From assembly GCF_003121585.1 (NCBI RefSeq), contig NZ_QEOO01000017.1:1-64000 (forward strand): a DNA stretch of 64,000 bases, read 5' to 3'. The notes under the pieces were generated by a model, which worked only from the letters and a program-made list of their open reading frames with translations, ran no database searches and was not told the origin of the DNA. The position numbers were made by a program, and so were the translations under genes. This DNA comes from Nocardioides speluncae (GTDB taxonomy: Bacteria; Actinomycetota; Actinomycetes; Propionibacteriales; Nocardioidaceae). Shown piece after piece: positions 1 to 9,275 of the stretch; within the stretch, counting starts at the first letter, position 1; each line of letters begins with the position of its first letter.

Positions 1-169
1 CCGCCAGCACCAGCCACCCAGATCCACCCACGATCAACCTCCACGCCCTCAGACCGAGAGCCGCATGACAGACCGATCTACGCTACGTGGCATTGGGCGT
101 CGACCCGTCTCTGCATTTCCATGGGGGCCGCGACGGGTTGAGGCTCTTTTACTGAGTTACGTGGTTACC

Positions 170-236
170 GTCGGCGGTTGGTTGCGGTACTTGGTTCGGT
201 TGCCTTTCGGCTTACGGTTTGCTCGGGTCAACGGTC
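170..236 (+). repeat. 67-bp upstream repeat of DUF222-HNH unit, copy 1
   Basis: This stretch matches 17014-17080, which lies at the same place before the second DUF222-HNH gene. Both contain a TTGGTTGCGGTACTTGGTTC core and end in GTCAACGGTC. The second unit also has an inverted copy downstream (18441-18507); I found none after the first gene. Bases 1-169 hold no gene I can support. Confidence 0.75.
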
Positions 237-269
237 TCTGGTTGCGGTTCCCAAACCTTTGACTATCGC

Positions 270-285
270 TCGAACGTATGTACAG
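270..285 (+). promoter_or_regulatory. LexA/SOS-box-like site
   Basis: The site reads TCGAACGTATGTACAG. The actinobacterial LexA consensus is CGAAC-N4-GTTCG, so the left half is perfect and the right half has mismatches. The same core, CGAACGTATGTAC, stands before the second DUF222-HNH gene at 17115-17127. Members of the mycobacterial 13E12 family are known to be DNA-damage inducible, which fits this reading. LexA binding itself is inference. Confidence 0.5.
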
Positions 286-334
286 TTGACGTAGTCAGTC
301 ATCGTCGGGACACCATGGGGGAGGTGTCGGAAGA

Positions 335-1630
335 ATGCTCGTCAATTCACCGCATCCGGTGCTTGTCTGTGCCGTCGCTATTGAAGCGGCATTGAAGGAT
401 GTTGACGGCGTCGAGCCGACCTTCATGCGGACTTCGGAGAAGGCGGATGCACTGCTCGCGCTCGCGCGACTGGAGACCCAGCTGGCCGCGTTGCGGCTGA
501 AGGTGATGGCAGCAGCGGATGACGTCGCCGAGGAGTCCGGGGCGCGTGACGTGGCCGCGTGGCTGGCCCACGAGTCTCGCGAGAACCCGACCGCCTGCCG
601 CGCCGAGCAACACCTCGCCTTGGCGCTCGACACCCGGTGCACCCGACTCGGTACGGCGGTCGCCGAGGGTGCGGTGAACCTGGCCCAAGCCAAGGTCATC
701 GCTCGAGCCTTGGGCGACCTGCCCGACGATCTCGACCCCGAGTTGCTGGTGCGGGCGGAGGAGCACCTGGTCGAAGCGGCCAGCGAGTACCGGCCGGATC
801 AGCTGCGGGTGCTGGGCAGGCGGATCCTCGACGTGATCGCCCCCGACGTCGGCGAGGCCGAGGAGGCCAAGCAGCTCGCGCGGGAGGAAGAGCGTGCCTG
901 GGAGACCACCAGCCTGACGCTGACCAGGCGCGGAGATGGCACCACCCGACTCACCGGCGTCCTACCCGACGCCGCGGCAACCCGGCTCGCCACCTACCTC
1001 GACGCATTCACCTCACCCCGTTCCCGGGTGGTCGAGCAGCGAGCGCCAGCAACCGCAGCATCGCGGCCGCGGTCACGCGGCCGCGATGCTGGGGCCGTCG
1101 TCGAGACCACCGCCATGCCACAGCACCGCGCACGCGGCCAGGCGTTCATCGCACTGCTCGAACACCTCGACCCAGCCAAGCTCCCAGCGCACGGCGGCGA
1201 CGCCACCACAGTCATGGTCACCATCAACCACGACTCGCTCACCAAAGACCTCGCCACCGCCGGGTTGCTCGGCACCGACGACAAGATCACCGCCGCCCAA
1301 GCCCGCCGACTCGCCTGCACCGCCCAGATCCTGCCGGTCGTGCTCGGCGGGAAGTCCGAGATCCTCGACCTCGGCCGCACCCGCCGACTCTTCTCAAGAG
1401 CACAACACAAAGCCATGCGAATACGCGACACGCGGTGTCGCGGCGAGAATTGCACGATACCGGCGACCTGGACTGAAGCCCACCATTGGAAACCGTGGTC
1501 GAAGGGCGGAAAGACCGACCTCGCCGACGGCGTACTGCTTTGCAGTCACCATCACCACCGAGCGCACGATGCCCGATATTCATCGGAAAGAATGCCGAAC
1601 GGCGATATTCGATTCCACCGCAGAACATAA
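335..1630 (+). CDS. DUF222 and HNH endonuclease domain protein (13E12 repeat family), copy 1
   Basis: This 431-residue protein has an N-terminal DUF222 region (about residues 30-330) and a C-terminal HNH nuclease domain in its last 70 residues. The HNH part shows a Cys-x4-Cys pair (RCRGENC), the AHHW motif and CSHHHHRAHD. It is a paralogue of 17178-18401, and the match covers the gene and its upstream DNA. The start at 335 is chosen because an upstream ATG at 314 is out of frame here, while both copies share the MLVN start. A purine-rich GGGGGAGG lies upstream. The last 80 bases are richer in AT than the rest. Proteins of this kind occur in many copies in actinobacteria and behave like selfish or homing-type elements; their target is unknown. 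Confidence 0.9.
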   Translation: MLVNSPHPVLVCAVAIEAALKDVDGVEPTFMRTSEKADALLALARLETQLAALRLKVMAAADDVAEESGARDVAAWLAHESRENPTACRAEQHLALALDTRCTRLGTAVAEGAVNLAQAKVIARALGDLPDDLDPELLVRAEEHLVEAASEYRPDQLRVLGRRILDVIAPDVGEAEEAKQLAREEERAWETTSLTLTRRGDGTTRLTGVLPDAAATRLATYLDAFTSPRSRVVEQRAPATAASRPRSRGRDAGAVVETTAMPQHRARGQAFIALLEHLDPAKLPAHGGDATTVMVTINHDSLTKDLATAGLLGTDDKITAAQARRLACTAQILPVVLGGKSEILDLGRTRRLFSRAQHKAMRIRDTRCRGENCTIPATWTEAHHWKPWSKGGKTDLADGVLLCSHHHHRAHDARYSSERMPNGDIRFHRRT

Positions 1631-1826
1631 ATGGACTGCCACTAGCAGAGGGACGACAATGACGGCAGGCACGGCAGATAGCCTTCATCGATAGTTCGGT
1701 GTGACGGTCAACATCTCGCGTCAAATCGAACGTAGGTGCGACGCGTGAGCTCTTCAAACCCCTGGATCCGGATGGTTCAGTCTCGCCCAGGTTCATGGCT
1801 GATTGCGGGGAACCTCGCCGGCTGAC

Positions 1827-2512
1827 TCCGCGTCGAGGTGGTCTGATCGCGAAGATCGCGCCCCATGCGGCGACCGTGAAGGCCGCCGCGGTCAGGAGCA
1901 CCGCGAGCCAGACCGCCCGCCAGTGGCCCCGGTAGGTGTAGATGGCGGCCGGGATCATCCCGACGCCGAAGAGCACGACAGGCGTGCCGTAGTCCCAGGC
2001 GGGCTGCTCCTCCTCCCACACGCCGACCCAGCCCCAGTTGGAGGAGAACTCGAACACCAGGAGGACGGCAGAACCGAGTCCGGCGACGAAGGCCCACGCC
2101 AGGTCGGCCGCCGGATTCGGGTCGCGCCGGGCCTGGTCCGGTTCGGGCCAGGGTGCGAGGGCGGCCAGCCCCAGTACCGCTCCAGCGACGACGGGCACCC
2201 AGAAGTACCCGCCGATCCCGACATGGATCTCCGGGATCTTCCGGAAGCCGAAGCCGGCGGCCACCAACAGACCACCCGCCACCAGGGCGGCCCAGCGCGC
2301 GTGGCGGGTGCGAGGCAGCAGCGCGAGTGCCGCACCAGCGGTAGGCAGAGTCCGGGGCCGAGCACGGCAGCGGTGAGCGGCAGGCCGAATGCGATCGGCG
2401 AATTCGGGTCATCGAGGTCAGCGCCGAGCAGGTCGAGGAGGACCAGCAGCCACAGCACGCCAGCGGCGAGGGCGAGCCAGAGAAGCGGCTCGACGAGGTA
2501 ACGCAATCTCAC
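1827..2512 (-). pseudogene. Membrane protein directly after glnA2, reading frame broken
   Basis: A GTG at 2512 overlaps the glnA2 stop codon as GTGA and opens a frame with strongly hydrophobic segments (VEPLLWLALAAGVLWLLVLL). Near 2345 this frame stops making sense and the hydrophobic pattern continues in another frame (VAGGLLVAAGFGFRKIPEIH, then several more membrane segments down to about 1827). Adding one C in the TGCCTACC stretch would join the two. The downstream frame has no stop until it runs antisense through the DUF222-HNH gene, so the natural C-terminus may be lost as well. The family is unrecognised. It could be a real pseudogene or a consensus error. Confidence 0.5.
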
Positions 2513-3849
2513 AGAACGGGCAGCATCCGCTCGCGCTCGAAAGCGGAGACCTGGCCGCGGTACTCGTCCCACTCGGCGCGCTTGTTGCGGAGGAAGAAGT
2601 CGTAGACGTGCTCGCCGAGGGTGTCGGCGAGGAGCTCGGAGTTCTCGGAGATGCCGATGGCCTCGTTGAGGCTCTTCGGCAGCGGCTCGATGCCGAGGCT
2701 CTTGCGCTCGCGCTCGGTCAGCGACCAGACGTCGTCCTCGGCCTCGCGGGGCAGCTCGTAGCCCTCCTCGATGCCCTTGAGCCCGGCGGCGAGGATCACC
2801 GCGAAGGCGAGGTACGGGTTGCAGGCGGCGTCGAGGTTGCGCAGCTCGATCCGGGTCGACTGGCCCTTGTTGGGCTTGTACATCGGCACCCGGATCATCG
2901 CCGAGCGGTTGTTGTGTCCCCAGCAGATGTACGACGGGGCCTCGCCGCCGCCGATCAGCCGCTTGTAGCTGTTGACCCACTGGTTGGTGACGCAGGTGAT
3001 CTCGGGGGCGTGCTGGAGTACGCCGGCGATGAACTGCCGGCCGGTCTTGCTGAGCTGGTACTCCGCGCCGGCCTCGAAGAAGGCGTTCTGGTCGCCCTCG
3101 AACAGCGACACATGGGTGTGCATCCCGGAGCCGGGGTGCTGGGTGAACGGCTTCGGCATGAAGCTGGCCCAGATGCCCTGGCTGAGCGCCACCTCCCGGA
3201 TCACGGTCCGGAACGTCATGATGTTGTCTGCGGTGCTCAGCGCGTCGGCGTACCGAAGGTCGATCTCCTGCTGGCCGGGGCCGCCTTCGTGGTGGCTGTA
3301 CTCCACCGAGATGCCCATCGACTCCAGCATCGTGATCGCCTCGCGCCGGAAGTCCGCACCCATCGACTGCGCGGTGTGGTCGAAGTACCCGCTCCGGTCC
3401 ACCGGGACCGGCTCCGCTCCCCCGCCCGGCGTGTCCTTGAAGAGGTAGAACTCGATCTCCGGATGGGTGTAGAAGGTGAAGCCCTTCTCGGCCGCCGCAC
3501 TCAGGGTCCGCTTCAGGACATAGCGCGGGTCGGCGTACGACGGCGAGCCGTCCGGCATCGAGATGTCGCAGAACATCCGGGCGGTGCTCGGCCCGTCGCC
3601 CGACCGCCACGGGAGGATCTGGAAGGTGGCCGGGTCCGGCTTGGCCAGCATGTCGGCCTCGTAGACCCGGGCGAATCCCTCGATCGCCGAGCCGTCGAAA
3701 CCGATCCCCTCAGTGAAGGCACCTTCAAGCTCGGCCGGCGCGACCGCCACCGACTTGAGGAACCCGAGCACGTCGGTGAACCACAGCCGCACGAAACGTA
3801 CGTCGCGCTCCTCGAGCGCCCGCAGCACGAAGTCTTCCTGCTTGCCCAT
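2509..3849 (-). CDS. glnA2: Type I glutamine synthetase, GlnA2 type
   Basis: This 446-residue protein would condense ammonia and glutamate to glutamine with ATP in the cytoplasm. It opens with MGKQEDFVLRALEERDVRFV and carries the GS catalytic blocks: HPEIEFYLF for glutamate/metal binding, SHHEGGPGQQEIDLRYADAL, the ATP-binding KPFTQHPGSGMHTHVSLFE, and the NRSAMIRVP region. It resembles mycobacterial GlnA2 over its length and lacks the NLYDLP adenylylation motif of GlnA1, so it is probably not controlled by GlnE. The start at 3849 fits GlnA2 proteins; an in-frame start at 3906 would add 19 residues that fit nothing. A membrane-protein frame overlaps its 3' end. Confidence 0.93.
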   Translation of the reverse strand: MGKQEDFVLRALEERDVRFVRLWFTDVLGFLKSVAVAPAELEGAFTEGIGFDGSAIEGFARVYEADMLAKPDPATFQILPWRSGDGPSTARMFCDISMPDGSPSYADPRYVLKRTLSAAAEKGFTFYTHPEIEFYLFKDTPGGGAEPVPVDRSGYFDHTAQSMGADFRREAITMLESMGISVEYSHHEGGPGQQEIDLRYADALSTADNIMTFRTVIREVALSQGIWASFMPKPFTQHPGSGMHTHVSLFEGDQNAFFEAGAEYQLSKTGRQFIAGVLQHAPEITCVTNQWVNSYKRLIGGGEAPSYICWGHNNRSAMIRVPMYKPNKGQSTRIELRNLDAACNPYLAFAVILAAGLKGIEEGYELPREAEDDVWSLTERERKSLGIEPLPKSLNEAIGISENSELLADTLGEHVYDFFLRNKRAEWDEYRGQVSAFERERMLPVL

Positions 3850-3948
3850 GAGGCAACTATGACCCATCACGTGTTTCCGGGAGATGTCCTGGTCACCTTC
3901 CGACAACGGCAGCGATGACTAACCCCGGGCCGGCGGGTCTACCCATTC

Positions 3949-4550
3949 ATGACTCAGCGACCGAACCGAACCGTGGTAGCCAACTTCACGATGAGCCTCG
4001 ACGGACGGGTCAACGGCCCCGGCGGCGACCAGGACATGAGCTGGATCGCGCCGCACGCCGTCACCGACGCCGCCCGCGACAGCCTCACTCAGCTGGTCGA
4101 GCCGGTCACGACCGTCGTCCTGGGCGCACGAACTTCGAGGGCTTCGGCAGCTACTGGCCGAACGTCGCGAAAGACGACAGCGCCGAGCCGCGCGACCGGG
4201 CGTTCGCGCAGTGGTTCGACCACGTGGAGAAGGTGGTCTTCTCGACCACGCTGACCCAGCCGACCTGGCAGAACTCGCGGATCGTGAGCGGCGACCCGGG
4301 CGAGGTGATCGACGAGCTCCGCGCCCAGGAGGGCGGCGACATCATGGTCTCGGCCAGCATGAGCGTGATCCGGGCACTGCTCGCAGCCGACCAGGTCGAC
4401 CGGCTGAGCATCAATCTCTGCCCCGAGGTCTCCGGAGGCGGGATGCGGCTCTTCGAGGACGGCATCCCTGCGTCCTCCTGGACGCTCACCGGGACGACGA
4501 CCAGCGAGACGGGTGCGATCTGGGCGTGCTACGACCGCAAGCGCGACTAG
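3949..4550 (+). pseudogene. Dihydrofolate reductase-family (RibD C-terminal-like) protein, frame broken
   Basis: The first part (VVANFTMSLDGRVNGPGGD, then TVVLG) is the usual beginning of RibD_C/DHFR-family proteins. The family pattern then continues in a different frame with GRTNFEGFGSYWP and runs to 4550 through SASMSVIRALLAADQVDRLS. At about 4124 the DNA reads GGGCGCACG; one extra C (GGGCCGCACG) restores a single frame of about 200 residues. Either the gene is inactivated or one base was lost in the consensus. NADPH-dependent reductase activity is family inference only. Confidence 0.75.
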
Positions 4551-5246
4551 CTACTTGCTGGGCGCGAGAACCCGCACACAGCAGCGCGGCGGATCCGGCG
4601 CCAGCTCGACCCGGTCGCCGTCGCAGCCCAGCCGGTCGGCGACGGCACGCACGAAGTCGAGGTTCATCCCGCACACGAGCTCCTGGTGCTCGGCGGCCAG
4701 CCGGTCGTAGGGGCAGTTGCCCAGGGTCAGGTCACCGTGGTCCTCGTCGATCTGCGGCTCGTACCCGTAGTCGGCGAGTACGCCGGCCACCCGGGCGAGG
4801 TCCTTGCCGGTGGGCTTGGCGTTGTGTACGGCGTCCGCGGCGGCCTGCTGGGCGGCGTCGGTGACGGCCTCGTTCATGGGTGCGCCGTCGAGCGCCCGCT
4901 CGACGGCGTCCGCGAGCACCTGACCGGCCAGGTCGTAGCGCCGGCTCGGCACGCTGACCGAGACCTCCTTGCGCGCCCGCCGGTAGAGCTTGGCCGGCCG
5001 GCCGGCACCGGGTCCGCTCCGTCCGGTCAGCCGCCGGAACTCGGGGACCAGTAGCCCCTCATCGACCAGCCGCTCCAGATGGAACTTCGCGGTGTGCCTG
5101 GGTACGTCGACGCCGTCGGCCGCCTGGTCGCGGCTCACCGCGTCGGGCTGGGCGGAGACGAAGCGGTAAAGCGCGCGTCGTACCGGGTCGGCCAGCGAGC
5201 CGACCCTGGTCACGCGGCGGGCGAACGCGTCTTCGGTCACGATCAC
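4551..5246 (-). CDS. Winged-helix regulator with C-terminal cysteine cluster
   Basis: This 231-residue protein has an N-terminal winged-helix DNA-binding region (about residues 12-75; LADPVRRALYRFVSAQPDAV, then HTAKFHLERLVDEGLL). The C-terminal half carries cysteines at NCPYD, LVCGM, RLGCDG and RCCVRV. That spacing recalls regulators such as SufR that bind a metal or Fe-S cluster, but the ligand is not known. It is divergent from the DoxX-like gene at 5345. Two inverted repeats built on AGACA/TGTCT lie between them and are likely operators. Confidence 0.75.
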   Translation of the reverse strand: MIVTEDAFARRVTRVGSLADPVRRALYRFVSAQPDAVSRDQAADGVDVPRHTAKFHLERLVDEGLLVPEFRRLTGRSGPGAGRPAKLYRRARKEVSVSVPSRRYDLAGQVLADAVERALDGAPMNEAVTDAAQQAAADAVHNAKPTGKDLARVAGVLADYGYEPQIDEDHGDLTLGNCPYDRLAAEHQELVCGMNLDFVRAVADRLGCDGDRVELAPDPPRCCVRVLAPSK

Positions 5247-5254
5247 TTTCTATC

Positions 5255-5266
5255 AGACAGATGTCT
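5255..5266. promoter_or_regulatory. Inverted repeat near regulator start (candidate operator)
   Basis: AGACAGATGTCT has 5-bp arms (AGACA/TGTCT) around GA. It lies 9 bp from the regulator start codon and shares its half-site with the longer repeat at 5301-5322. Autoregulation is inference. Confidence 0.4.
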
Positions 5267-5300
5267 TGTCGAAACAGTCTTGACAGGTCTACCGTTGAAA

Positions 5301-5322
5301 TCTGTCTCCGTTAGAAGACAGA
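5301..5322. promoter_or_regulatory. Inverted repeat before DoxX-like gene (candidate operator)
   Basis: TCTGTCT and AGACAGA form perfect 7-bp arms with an 8-bp spacer, 23 bp before the 5345 start. A TTGACA hexamer at 5280-5285 is a plausible -35 element, so a bound regulator would cover the -10 region. Confidence 0.45.
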
Positions 5323-5344
5323 CAGTTCAGTGAAAGGAGTCGCC

Positions 5345-5815
5345 ATGGCACTCACCCACGCCTGGCACGACATGACACAGGAGATGCGCTCGGAGCTGCA
5401 CGACATCGCCTTCATCGGCCGGGTTGGGCCCGCCCGCCAGGCATTCCTCATGCTCTGGGTCACCTTCGCCATCGCGCCGATCGTCTTCGGCATCGACAAG
5501 TTCGCCGAGGTGCTCAGCTCGAACTGGGCAGGCTACCTCGCCCCATGGGTCAACGACCTGGTCCCCGGCACCGCGTCCGAGGCGATGATGGCGGTCGGCG
5601 TCATCGAGATCTGTGCGGGCCTGCTGGTCGCCGTACTCCCCCGCATCGGCGGGTACGTCGTGGCCGCCTGGCTCGCTGGCGTCATCGTCAACCTGGTCTC
5701 CCAGGGCGAGTTCTACGACATCGCGCTGCGCGACTTCGGGCTGCTGGTGGGCGCTCTGGCCCTGGCCCGGCTCGCGATGACCTTCCACCGTCAGGAGCAG
5801 GAGGTCACCGACTGA
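5345..5815 (+). CDS. DoxX-like integral membrane protein
   Basis: This 156-residue protein has four hydrophobic segments (for example FLMLWVTFAIAPIVFGIDKF and YVVAAWLAGVIVNLV), as in DoxX/DUF4870-like small membrane proteins. The start at 5345 has a good ribosome site, AAAGGAG, 6 bp upstream. It is transcribed away from the cysteine-rich regulator and is probably its target. A role in redox or thiol stress is known for some DoxX proteins and is inference here. Confidence 0.75.
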   Translation: MALTHAWHDMTQEMRSELHDIAFIGRVGPARQAFLMLWVTFAIAPIVFGIDKFAEVLSSNWAGYLAPWVNDLVPGTASEAMMAVGVIEICAGLLVAVLPRIGGYVVAAWLAGVIVNLVSQGEFYDIALRDFGLLVGALALARLAMTFHRQEQEVTD

Positions 5816-5869
5816 TCCCCCAGACCGCGAGGGCGGCTACCGTCTGACCTCTCTGGCTACAGTGCGTGC

Positions 5870-6289
5870 GTGACAGCTTCCCCGTGGCGCTCGCTCGTAC
5901 TGACGCTGGCTGTGATGTCGGTAGTCGTCCTCGCCATTCACGTGGCGTTCCCTGACCACCCGGACTACGCCGGACACTTCGCGGCCGGCGCCGGGATGAC
6001 GTTGGGCGGGCTGTCGGTGTTGCTGCTCTGGCACGAGAAGCCGGCTCCCGGTCGCGCGACCATGCTGGCACTCGCCGCGGTCGGCGTCGGTGCGCTCACC
6101 GAGGCGACCATCTTCCGGCTCGCTGACTTCGACGTCGTCGACTTCGGTCTGCAGAGCATCGGCGCAGTCTTCGCGACGTACCCGTTCCTGTACGGCGCCA
6201 CCATCGAGCGCAACCTGATCGGAATCCTCGCCGGGCTCGCCCTCCTCGCGGTCGGCGTCGGCCACATCGTCTGGCTCACCGATGCGTAG
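5870..6289 (+). CDS. Small membrane protein of unknown function
   Basis: This 139-residue protein starts with GTG and has four likely membrane helices (SLVLTLAVMSVVVLAIHVAF, MTLGGLSVLLLW, MLALAAVGVGALTEATI, NLIGILAGLALLAVGVGHIV). The layout is like VanZ-type or DUF2238-like proteins but I cannot assign a family. It overlaps the next gene by 8 bp, so the two are likely co-transcribed. Confidence 0.65.
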   Translation: MTASPWRSLVLTLAVMSVVVLAIHVAFPDHPDYAGHFAAGAGMTLGGLSVLLLWHEKPAPGRATMLALAAVGVGALTEATIFRLADFDVVDFGLQSIGAVFATYPFLYGATIERNLIGILAGLALLAVGVGHIVWLTDA

Positions 6290-6680
6290 GGCGCTGGTCT
6301 GGGTGCCCTTCGCCCTCGTCGTCGCACTCGGCCTGCTGGTCGTCGGCGAGCTGGTGCTGCGTACGGCGATCCCGCGCGAGCTCGCCGGCACCGTCACCGC
6401 CGTCGACCGCCGTACCGAGGACCAGCCCGGCGTGGACGACGTCTGGTTCGTGACCCTTGATGGCAATCGAGAGGTCCGGGTCGAGCGGCCGATCGGCGAG
6501 CGACTGGAGTCTGGCGACGAGATCGTCAAAACGGCGTGGAGCCGCAACCTCCACGTCAACGACGAGGAGGTGCGGCTCTCACTCAGCCCGGAGGCGCGGG
6601 CCAGTCTGTGGTTCGTGCCGCTCATCTGGCTCCTGGCCGGCGGGCTCACCCTGGCCACCACTCGTCCTAGCGAACCGTGA
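6282..6680 (+). CDS. Membrane-anchored protein with extracytoplasmic beta-rich domain
   Basis: This 132-residue protein has an N-terminal helix (LVWVPFALVVALGLLVVGELVL), a charged central domain of about 75 residues and a C-terminal helix (LWFVPLIWLLAGGLTLAT). No family is recognised. It overlaps the preceding membrane-protein gene and ends inside the 3' end of the convergent gene 6667-7577. Confidence 0.6.
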   Translation: MRRALVWVPFALVVALGLLVVGELVLRTAIPRELAGTVTAVDRRTEDQPGVDDVWFVTLDGNREVRVERPIGERLESGDEIVKTAWSRNLHVNDEEVRLSLSPEARASLWFVPLIWLLAGGLTLATTRPSEP

Positions 6681-7577
6681 CCAGCGTGTGCATGCCGCGG
6701 GCGGCCAGCATCGTGCCATCGTCGAGGTCGACCACCCAGCTGACCAGCGTATACCGGCCGGGCGCGAGCGCCGGTCGGACCAGCGCGCGGCCGCCGGCCT
6801 CGAGGACCGGCATGCCCGATGGGGGCGCGCCGGTGAAGGGCATCACCGGCGGCCGCTTGCCCGCGTTCATCGCCTCGAAGAACGCCTGTAGGTCGGCCTC
6901 GGTGGTCTCCGGCCGGACCGGCACAACACGGCCTCGTCCAGCTGTCCGTTCCGGTTGGTCACCGCGATCGTCCCGTCCGCCGTGAGCGGTCGGCGTACCC
7001 GGAACCGGGGTCCGGCCGAGGTGTCGACCATCGTGATCGCCGCGTCCGCGACCATCGGCGGAGGCGGTGCCCACGGGCCGTCAACGACCAGGGCAGTCAG
7101 CGGCCGTCCGGTGTCGGCGTCCTGGTAGTCGACGAGGTAGTAGGTGCCCTCGCCGAGCCGCTGCCGGAACTCCGCCGTCCGGCCGGGTACGGCGAGCGCC
7201 CCGCCGAGCATCGTCGCCTCCTCGGTGAGCTGCCGCCCCGCCGCCGCGGCGGCCTCGCCGCGCTCGGTGAGTGCGGCGGTCAGGTGGGTCAGGAACCGGT
7301 CGACCGGCACCCCGTCTCGCAGCCGCAGCAGGCCGAGCCGGATCCCCTCCGGGTCGTCGGTGCGCACCCGGAAGGTGACCGCGCCAGGCCGATGCCGGGC
7401 CGGAGCCGTGAAGCCGGTCGAGCTGCCGACCACGTCCACCGTCATCCTCGACGGCGCCGTTGCCTGCTGGCTCTCCAGGACCGGCGCTGCCGTGGCGGTC
7501 GGCGCCACCACCCCGGCTGCAAGGAACGCGGACAGGGCGGCTGCGGCGTACGTGGTCTGCTTGGCCTGCTTCGACAT
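6667..7577 (-). pseudogene. Secreted protein of unknown function, frame broken near its middle
   Basis: The start at 7577 has a GGAGGGAAC ribosome site and encodes a signal peptide (AAAALSAFLAAGVVAPTATA). The frame runs well to DEAVLC and then turns into an unlikely Arg-rich tail, while the other frame continues as VVPVRPETTEADLQAFFEAM and ends at 6667. One G added near 6923 (GTGTTGTGCC to GTGTTGGTGCC) restores one frame of about 300 residues. The mature protein looks beta-rich. Its function is not known. Confidence 0.6.
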
Positions 7578-7703
7578 CGACGTTCCCTCCGGAGGTCTGT
7601 CTGGGTCGACTCCAAACCTGTCGCCCGGCCCACCCCCGGACAACGGGGATCCTCCCGGGATGCACCCTGAGCGGGGCCTCGGGGTCTGCGCAGCCGGACC
7701 GGC

Positions 7704-8606
7704 TCAGCGAGCGCGCAGCCGGCGCAGCATCCGGGCGTCCTCGAAGCCGACCGCGCGGGCGGCCGCCTCGACGATGGTCCCAGCCCCGATCAGCAGCTCG
7801 GCCCGCTCCAGGCGGACCTGCTGCTGGTAGCGCAGCGGGGTCAGGCCCACGGCGCTGGTGAAGGCCCGGGTGAGAGTTCGCTCGGACACCGCGACCCCAG
7901 CCGCCAGCTCGGCGAGCGGCAGCGGCTCGGCGTACCGCTCGTCGATCTCGTCCTGGGTCCGGTGCACGATGTCGTCGAGATGGTCGCGATGCCGCAGCAT
8001 CACGCTCTGCTGAGGGTGCAGCCCGTTGCGCCGCGCGTACACCACCATCGACCGTGCCACCCGGGCCGCAGTGGCCGGTCCGTGCCGTTCGGAGATCACG
8101 TGCAGCGCAAGGTCGATGCCACTCGCGATCCCGGCCGAGGTGTGCAGCCGGTCCTCGGACACGAACAGCACGTCGCGGACGACACGGACCCGCGGGTGCC
8201 GGCGCTGCAGCGCGTCCTGCAGGCCATGGTGCGTGGTCGCGCGCCGGCCGTCGAGCAGCCCGGTGGCGGCCAGGGCGAACGCTCCCGCGCACACGCTGAG
8301 CATGGTGCCACCGGCCTCGTGGTGCCGGACGACCTCCTCCAGCAGCGGCTCCGCGACCGGTTGTCCGATCGGGCCGTCGCCGTTCTCCCAGCCCGGGATC
8401 ACCACCAGGTCGTCGGCGGCGAGGCTCGGCCAGGTCGTGTCCGCGACCAGGCCGAGCCCCTGGTGACTGGTCACCAGGGGCTCGGTCGCGACGTAGGACA
8501 GCTCATAGACGGGCCCGCAGTCCCACACCGATCCAAACGCCTGCGCCGGGCCGGACAGGTCGAGCAGGTGTACGCCGGGCGGCAGGACGAAGAGCACACG
8601 AGTCAT
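7704..8606 (-). CDS. GlxA-type AraC family regulator (DJ-1/PfpI plus AraC HTH)
   Basis: This 300-residue protein has an N-terminal DJ-1/PfpI-like amidase-fold domain (about 1-170; GTMLSVCAGAFALAATGLLD contains the nucleophile-elbow cysteine) and a C-terminal AraC DNA-binding domain (about 205-300; two HTH stretches, LAAGVAVSERTLTRAFTSAV and VEAAARAVGFEDARMLRRL). The domain order is that of GlxA-type regulators. It starts 8 bp after the cysteine-hydrolase gene, so the pair is probably one operon. Its ligand is unknown. Confidence 0.85.
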   Translation of the reverse strand: MTRVLFVLPPGVHLLDLSGPAQAFGSVWDCGPVYELSYVATEPLVTSHQGLGLVADTTWPSLAADDLVVIPGWENGDGPIGQPVAEPLLEEVVRHHEAGGTMLSVCAGAFALAATGLLDGRRATTHHGLQDALQRRHPRVRVVRDVLFVSEDRLHTSAGIASGIDLALHVISERHGPATAARVARSMVVYARRNGLHPQQSVMLRHRDHLDDIVHRTQDEIDERYAEPLPLAELAAGVAVSERTLTRAFTSAVGLTPLRYQQQVRLERAELLIGAGTIVEAAARAVGFEDARMLRRLRAR

Positions 8607-8613
8607 GATCCGG

Positions 8614-9195
8614 TCAGGATGCCACGGCCTCCCCGATGACCTCGCCGACGACCTGGTCGATGGTCGCGATCGTCGCGAACCGGCCGGCCAGCGAGAACTC
8701 GGTCCCGGCGATGACATCCGCGACCGCGCGGACCTCGCCGGTGTCCGGCCGAGTGATCGGGAAGGTCGCGGTCGCGTCGGTGACGAAGGTGACGTCGTAC
8801 CCGAGGTCGGCGGCGACCCGGGTCGTGGTCTCGCAGCACTGCTCGGTCTGGATGCCGGCGATCAGTAGGCGGCCGACGCCCTTCTGGGTGAGCAGCTGCT
8901 GCAGGTTGGTGGTCGTGAAGGAGTTGATCGACGACTTGGTGATCACGGCCTCACCGGGCCTGGCAGTCAGCCCCTCCTGAAGCCGAACGAAGCCCCAGTC
9001 CGGGTCGAACGGGCCGCCGTCCGCCTGGCTGTGCAGCACCCAGATCACCTCCTGGCCGACCGCGCGGGCGTGGTCGACCAGCCGGCTGACGTCCTCGACG
9101 ATGTCGGGGTTCGAACACTGCTCCCAGACGGCTCGGTGCCGGAAGGACTCCTGGACGTCGATCACGAGGAGTGCGGTCTTCTCTGCCGTGGTCAT
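8614..9195 (-). CDS. Cysteine hydrolase (isochorismatase-like family)
   Basis: This 193-residue protein shows the isochorismatase-like catalytic set: Asp in LLVIDVQESFR, Lys in VITKSSINSF, and the nucleophilic Cys in AGIQTEQCCETTTRVAADLG. It lies just upstream of the GlxA-type regulator in the same direction. Substrates in this family include nicotinamide, N-carbamoyl amides and isochorismate; none can be assigned here. Confidence 0.85.
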   Translation of the reverse strand: MTTAEKTALLVIDVQESFRHRAVWEQCSNPDIVEDVSRLVDHARAVGQEVIWVLHSQADGGPFDPDWGFVRLQEGLTARPGEAVITKSSINSFTTTNLQQLLTQKGVGRLLIAGIQTEQCCETTTRVAADLGYDVTFVTDATATFPITRPDTGEVRAVADVIAGTEFSLAGRFATIATIDQVVGEVIGEAVAS

Positions 9196-9275
9196 GCGTC
9201 CATCCTGCCGGCGTGGCCCAGCGCCGGCCAGACACGGTCCGGTCGGCTAGCGGACTGATCCGGTCACGCCTTGAG

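Noticed and set aside
65..262. Open frame before the first DUF222-HNH gene
   Set aside because: It runs through the 67-bp repeat and has no ribosome site or family pattern; the second copy of the repeat does not keep the frame.
2389..3918. Long open frame of 509 codons opposite glnA2
   Set aside because: It is the antisense of a clear glutamine synthetase; such long shadow frames are expected at this GC content.
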